From Candidatus Yanofskybacteria bacterium RIFOXYD1_FULL_42_10 (GTDB lineage Bacteria; Patescibacteriota; Minisyncoccia; 2-02-FULL-40-12; GWA2-44-9): a DNA stretch of 15,349 bases. Shown in pieces: positions 11,900 through 15,349 of this stretch (its first letter is position 1; every line of letters starts with the position of its first letter). The DNA lies in NCBI GenBank assembly GCA_001795975.1, contig MGLG01000005.1, forward strand, positions 6,723-22,071, written 5' to 3'. A model generated the notes under the pieces. That model saw nothing but the letters and a program-made list of their open reading frames with translations, was not told the origin of the DNA and did not search any database. The position numbers and the translations under genes were made by a program.

Positions 11900-11946
11900 G
11901 AAGAATAAGTAAAAACGGCTTTAAGAGCCGTTTTTACTTATTCTTC
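11900..11946. terminator. Bidirectional terminator between rpmA and rplI
   Basis: A 21-bp perfect stem (11900-11920 with 11926-11946) encloses the 5-nt loop TTAAG. The core is AAAAACGGCT / AGCCGTTTTT, so a T-tract is provided in both directions. The stop codon (11938-11940) and last codons of rplI lie in one arm; rpmA's stop is 4 nt before the stem. Confidence 0.9.
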
Positions 11947-12402
11947 CTTTAGTTCTTTAACTATAATTTTGACGGTTGTTTTAACGCCTTGAGCGAGTTC
12001 TACTTCGGCCGTATGTTCGCCGATCTGTTTGATATGCTCGCCGTGTTCTTCAAGTCCAATCATCTCTTTTTCTATCTTAGCGCCGATAATTTTAGACAAT
12101 TCGTTGGCGATATCATTTTTCGTTACTGAAGAAAAAAGCTTGCCGGTTTTGCTTGCTTTTTTGGCAAATTCAATTAAAATATCTTTTAATTTTTGGCTAA
12201 GTTCAACAGCCCTTTCTTTTTCTATGGTTAAGGTCATCTCCAACTTCTTTTTTAGTGATTCAACTTCTTTGATGGAACCGTCGGAGGCCGGTTTGGCCAT
12301 ATTCCGAGGCAAAAGAAAATTCTTGGCATAGCCGTCGGATACATTTTTTACATCGCCTATTTGTCCGAACCCCCTGATGTTTTGTAATAAAATAACCTTC
12401 AT
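11938..12402 (-). CDS. rplI: 50S ribosomal protein L9 (bL9)
   Basis: This large-subunit protein binds 23S rRNA near the L1 stalk and helps keep the frame (154 aa). The N-terminal RNA-binding domain has the signature GFGQIGDVKNVSDGYAKNFLLPRNMA (residues 11-36). A long connecting helix (about 42-80) and the C-terminal domain follow, with the usual KTTVKIIV strand near the end. It is the last gene of the operon with LCP, GT2 and S41 genes, starting 3 nt after the S41 stop, with no Shine-Dalgarno, so translation is probably coupled. L9 is reported missing from several Patescibacteria lineages, notably Microgenomates, so its presence points to a Parcubacteria-type genome. The usual rpsF-ssb-rpsR neighbours are absent. 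Confidence 0.97.
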   Translation of the reverse strand: MKVILLQNIRGFGQIGDVKNVSDGYAKNFLLPRNMAKPASDGSIKEVESLKKKLEMTLTIEKERAVELSQKLKDILIEFAKKASKTGKLFSSVTKNDIANELSKIIGAKIEKEMIGLEEHGEHIKQIGEHTAEVELAQGVKTTVKIIVKELKEE

Positions 12403-12405
12403 ATA

Positions 12406-13641
12406 TTATTTAAGCATGTCAATCGCTTTATCTAATTGAGGATCTTTGTCCGGTATGCCGATTTCAATTTTGTTTTCTTCCATATCTTTGCTTGGTATTT
12501 CAACTTTTACATCCGGCTCTATTCCCTTTTCAGAAATTGAGATGCCTGACGGCGTGAGCCATTTGGCGATGGTTACTTTTAACGATGAACCGTCTGAAAA
12601 CTTTTCCAATTCCTGTACGGAACCTTTGCCGAATGATTTTTCTCCCACCAATTTGATGCCCAAATTATCATGCAGAGCTCCGGCTAAAATTTCAGACGCC
12701 GAAGCCGAACCCCCGTTTATCAATAAGACGGTTGGATATATCTTTAGCGCGCCGTTCCCATCGCTGGTAAATTGATTTCTTGTACCGTCGGCAAATTCTT
12801 CAATCGTGACTGTTTTATTGCGATTAAGAAACCAGCCGGCGAGATTTATCGCCGAATCAAGCAAACCGCCCGGGTTATTTCTTAGGTCAACAATCAAGCG
12901 GTCGGCGTCGGATTTTAAAATTTCTTCGGCTGATTTTTTGAATTCCGAATCAACATTTTGATTAAAAGCGAATATCTGCAAATAAGCGATATGTTTGCTG
13001 TTCTTTTCCAGCATGATCCACTCTACTGTCGGAATTTTGATGGTTTCTCTTGTTAATTCAATCGGTTTGGTGTCTCCGTTGGATATCGTCAGCGTAACTT
13101 TAGTGCCAGGCTTGCCTCTTATCAGATTGACCGCCTCATCTACGGCCATGTCGGCTGTTGATTTGGAATCAATTTTTATGATTTTATCTCCGTTTTTTAT
13201 GCCGGCTCTGAACGCGGGAGTATCTTTTATCGGAGCAATAACAGTAAGAATGTCGTTTCTTTTGCCTATTTCTATGCCTACGCCTCCGAAAGCGCCCGAG
13301 ATCACTTCTTGGAATTTCTTGCTGTTTTCCGGTTCAAAGAAAACGGTATACGGATCACCCAAACTGTTAACCATGCCTTTTATCGCGCCGTAAACGAGGT
13401 CTTGGGTGTTTATCTTGTTCCGATTAACATACTTTTTGTTTAAGGTGTTCCAGGCATCCCAAAACAAAGAAAAATCAACATTGTCGGGCTGATTGGCTTC
13501 TTGATTTATCAATTGTTTAATAAAATCGGTAGCATCAGCGGTGCCGGTTGTTTTGTATTGAATAAATAAAATTCCCCCGCCAAATCCTGCGGTTAGGGAA
13601 ACGATAATAGCTATAATAAGCAGCTTACGATTAAATTGCAT
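12406..13641 (-). CDS. S41 C-terminal processing peptidase (CtpA-like)
   Basis: A membrane-anchored, periplasmic-side serine protease with a Ser-Lys dyad that trims or degrades envelope proteins (411 aa). Residues 8-28 form an N-terminal membrane segment. A PDZ domain spans about 113-195 (GGVGIEIG, SPAF-like TPAFRAGI, GDKIIKID). The S41 core has RNNPGGLLD (254-262), GGSASASEILAGAL (310-323) and GEKSFGKGSVQ (333-343). By spacing to CtpB and Prc (25 residues), S314 is the nucleophile, K339 the general base and Q343 the third residue. The start overlaps the end of the GT2 gene by 11 nt (ATG inside the last codons), without a Shine-Dalgarno, which implies translational coupling. It is likely involved in wall or cell-surface maturation with its operon partners. 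Substrate unknown. Confidence 0.95.
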   Translation of the reverse strand: MQFNRKLLIIAIIVSLTAGFGGGILFIQYKTTGTADATDFIKQLINQEANQPDNVDFSLFWDAWNTLNKKYVNRNKINTQDLVYGAIKGMVNSLGDPYTVFFEPENSKKFQEVISGAFGGVGIEIGKRNDILTVIAPIKDTPAFRAGIKNGDKIIKIDSKSTADMAVDEAVNLIRGKPGTKVTLTISNGDTKPIELTRETIKIPTVEWIMLEKNSKHIAYLQIFAFNQNVDSEFKKSAEEILKSDADRLIVDLRNNPGGLLDSAINLAGWFLNRNKTVTIEEFADGTRNQFTSDGNGALKIYPTVLLINGGSASASEILAGALHDNLGIKLVGEKSFGKGSVQELEKFSDGSSLKVTIAKWLTPSGISISEKGIEPDVKVEIPSKDMEENKIEIGIPDKDPQLDKAIDMLK

Positions 13642-14452
13642 AGATTGAATTACGCGATGTATTAAATAATCCGTATTTTTTAAAATATTTAAGGGCGTCT
13701 TTCAGATGCCAGCGGGTTTCTTTTTTAAACAAAAAATCAAAAATTCCGAATCGGCCATAAGAAACTCTTTTATGGTAATGATATATTTTGACTTCCGGAT
13801 AATAGACAACCTCATAACCATTTTCCCAAAAACGCCGCGCCCAGTCAACATCGCTCATATATAAAAAGAAATTTTCGTCCATTAAGCCGACTTTACCGAC
13901 GGCTTTTTTACTTGCCATAATTGCCGAACCCATGAGCCAATCCACTTTGGCTGTTTTCGTAAGATTGGCGTCAGTCATTAAAAAATTGTTTAAAACTTTT
14001 TTCGCAAACGGCAAATATCCGAGAAAACTTCTGCGGTACAAAATCGTGAGAGGATTATAAAATTTGAAACAGGAATTTTGTCTAGTACCGTCAAAGTTAA
14101 GCAATTGAGGACCGAGCAAGCCGATTTCTTTGTTCTTTTTCATAAAATCATACATAGTTTCTACGGCGTTTTTTAACAGAATAATGTCGGGGTTAAGAAT
14201 TAAAACGAAATCTCCCTGGCTTGCTTTGATGCCTTCGTTAACCGCTTTAGTATAGCCGATATTGGTTTTAAACGGCAATAATTTAAATTTTGGAAATTCT
14301 TCTTTTGTCAGATTTTGAGTTTCTACGGAACTTTCGGAATCAACTATGATTGTTTCATAATCAAAACCGGCATTTAAATTTTGCTCTAAAGATTTCAAGC
14401 ACAATCTTAAAAGCGGCGGATTTTTAAAATTAACTATTATGATTGAAAGCAT
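13631..14452 (-). CDS. GT2 family glycosyltransferase (rhamnosyltransferase-like)
   Basis: Transfers a sugar from a nucleotide donor to a cell-surface glycan on the cytoplasmic face (273 aa). The GT-A fold starts with SIIIVNFKNPPLLRLCLKSL. The metal/nucleotide site is LNPDI (87-91 region, a DxD equivalent), and the acceptor-side acidic motif is MSDVDWARRFW, in place of the more usual EDxDL/W. This pattern is typical of WbbL-like rhamnosyltransferases of the GT2 family. The C-terminus (YHYHKRVSYG...) is short, with no membrane segment. It starts 25 nt after the LCP gene stop, lacks a Shine-Dalgarno and overlaps the S41 gene at its end. Together with the LCP protein it fits synthesis and attachment of a wall-linked polysaccharide. 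The exact sugar cannot be told. Confidence 0.93.
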   Translation of the reverse strand: MLSIIIVNFKNPPLLRLCLKSLEQNLNAGFDYETIIVDSESSVETQNLTKEEFPKFKLLPFKTNIGYTKAVNEGIKASQGDFVLILNPDIILLKNAVETMYDFMKKNKEIGLLGPQLLNFDGTRQNSCFKFYNPLTILYRRSFLGYLPFAKKVLNNFLMTDANLTKTAKVDWLMGSAIMASKKAVGKVGLMDENFFLYMSDVDWARRFWENGYEVVYYPEVKIYHYHKRVSYGRFGIFDFLFKKETRWHLKDALKYFKKYGLFNTSRNSIYAI

Positions 14453-14477
14453 GAAGATTGATATTTAAATGTTGTTT

Positions 14478-15349
14478 TTATGGTGTCGGCGAAGGAGCGG
14501 TTATTTCCTGGTTCAGATTTTTGAAAAAATTTTTGATTTGGTCAAAATTATCGCCGACGGGCAAAAGGATATAGGCGTTGTTTTCTCTGCTTTCATAAAC
14601 TAAGTTTTCGGTGGAGATTACATGTTTGGTGATTTTGGCGGAATCGTTTATTTCTTTTGCCATATTCAGCAAATCTCCGGTATTCCAAATATTCAGGTCG
14701 GTATCTATGTTGCCGCGCAAAGTGTTGAGGGCGGTGATTGTTTTAACGGGATTGCTCCAAAAATTAAGATTGGCAAGCTTATCTTTGATTGCGAAGATTA
14801 CCTGCTGTTGGCGGCGCGATCGATCAAAATCGCTGGAAGAATAACGCGATCTCGCGTAATATAAGGCATTTTGTCCGTTTAAATGGTTAACCCCCGCCGG
14901 GAGTTTAAACTCGTATCCCCATTGCCCCGATTCTTCAAACGGTTTAGCCAAAGCAATGTCTATGCCTCCTATCTCGTCAATTATTTTTTCAAATGAAGAA
15001 AAATTGATTACCACCGCCTTATCAATGTACACCCCGGTTATTTTGGATATCAGTTCTTTTGTAAAATTAAGCCCCCCGCCTCCATAGACGCCATATTCGT
15101 ATGCGGTGTTTATTTTATCGTTTTTGTTTTTCTTGATTTTTACATATAAGTCTCGGGGCAAAGAAACAAGCGAAGCTTTCTTGGATATCTTATCGTAACT
15201 TACAACCATTATCGTATCCGCCAAAAGCGGTCCGGCGTCTTTGGCGTCCGGTCCGTCTTCACCCCTGATTCCGAGCAAAAGTATATCAAAACGATTTTCT
15301 TCTTTATTCGGCATGACATAGTTTTTGTCTATCGGTTCAGCCGTGTTAA
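14478..15349 (-). CDS. LytR-CpsA-Psr (LCP) family protein, 5' end outside window
   Basis: LCP proteins transfer polyprenyl-phosphate-linked glycans onto the cell wall. The domain motifs are DILLLGIRG at its start, the conserved arginine in SLPRDLYV, KINTAY, INFSSFEKIIDEIGGID, and the signature LNGQNALYYARSRYSSSDFDRSRRQQQVI. The frame stays open without a stop from the ATG at 15314 to the window edge (reading ...NTAEPIDKNYV before it). No membrane segment is in the visible part, though LCP proteins have one before the domain. I therefore treat the gene as cut by the window, with the anchor beyond 15349, and not as starting at 15314. A Pro/Ser/Thr tail (APSPTP) ends it. It leads the visible operon with GT2, S41 and rplI. 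Confidence 0.93.
   Translation of the reverse strand, partial: NTAEPIDKNYVMPNKEENRFDILLLGIRGEDGPDAKDAGPLLADTIMVVSYDKISKKASLVSLPRDLYVKIKKNKNDKINTAYEYGVYGGGGLNFTKELISKITGVYIDKAVVINFSSFEKIIDEIGGIDIALAKPFEESGQWGYEFKLPAGVNHLNGQNALYYARSRYSSSDFDRSRRQQQVIFAIKDKLANLNFWSNPVKTITALNTLRGNIDTDLNIWNTGDLLNMAKEINDSAKITKHVISTENLVYESRENNAYILLPVGDNFDQIKNFFKNLNQEITAPSPTP

Noticed and set aside
109..14478. Recoded UGA (Gracilibacteria/SR1 code)
   Set aside because: UGA ends several full-length genes cleanly and conserved proteins contain no internal UGA; all tryptophans are UGG.
15312..15314. ATG as the true start of the LCP gene
   Set aside because: The frame remains open to the window edge and the expected N-terminal membrane anchor is missing, so the gene most likely starts outside the window.

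Overview
The window looks like chromosome from a Candidate Phyla Radiation (Patescibacteria) bacterium, most likely Parcubacteria-like. This is inferred from moderate-to-low GC, tightly packed genes, short divergent housekeeping proteins, many genes without a Shine-Dalgarno sequence, palindromic sequence inside reading frames, and a cell-surface set typical of these cells (LCP protein, GT2 glycosyltransferase, S41 and M23 peptidases). UGA is used as a normal stop at the ends of several genes, so the UGA-to-glycine code of Gracilibacteria/Absconditabacteria does not apply. The lineage call rests on gene character, not on a database match.

Layout: 1-105 is one copy of a dispersed repeat. 109-2055 (-) encodes a PriA-family protein whose ATPase motifs look ruined. 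2188-2481 (+) is a small unknown gene with its own promoter and a strong terminator. 2596-6627 (+) holds gltX, a secreted coiled-coil M23 (EnvC-like) peptidase and a type II NADH dehydrogenase; gltX and probably ndh start at or beside a -10 box, as leaderless transcripts would. 6741-7127 (+) is a small secreted/membrane protein. 7183-7674 (-) is a freestanding LAGLIDADG endonuclease between 11-bp direct repeats. 7801-8435 (-) is a two-gene operon of unknown function with strong Shine-Dalgarno sites and a strong terminator. 8692-10233 (+) is a nuclease cassette: a DEDDy 3'-5' exonuclease, a possible 45-residue peptide, and a RecB/Cas4-type PD-(D/E)XK nuclease with a probable zinc-binding insertion.

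10234-11125 has no intact gene. It begins with a dense series of perfect hairpins (a 24-bp inverted repeat, then 12-bp, 18-nt palindromic and 9-bp stems), runs into the second copy of the dispersed repeat, and ends with two decayed minus-strand gene remnants. One remnant is a duplicate of the C-terminal Ada-like zinc-binding domain of the intact gene next door (11126-11524, -). rpmA (L27, +) and rplI (L9, -) then converge on one 21-bp terminator. rplI is the last gene of a tightly coupled minus-strand operon running LCP protein (cut by the window edge), GT2 glycosyltransferase, S41 C-terminal processing peptidase, rplI.

The strongest leads are: the PriA homologue that keeps all eight zinc cysteines but has lost Walker A, DEEH and the arginine-finger motif; the 48-bp palindromic element inserted in frame in gltX with a 12-bp direct repeat; and the structured hairpin/repeat region after the PD-(D/E)XK nuclease.
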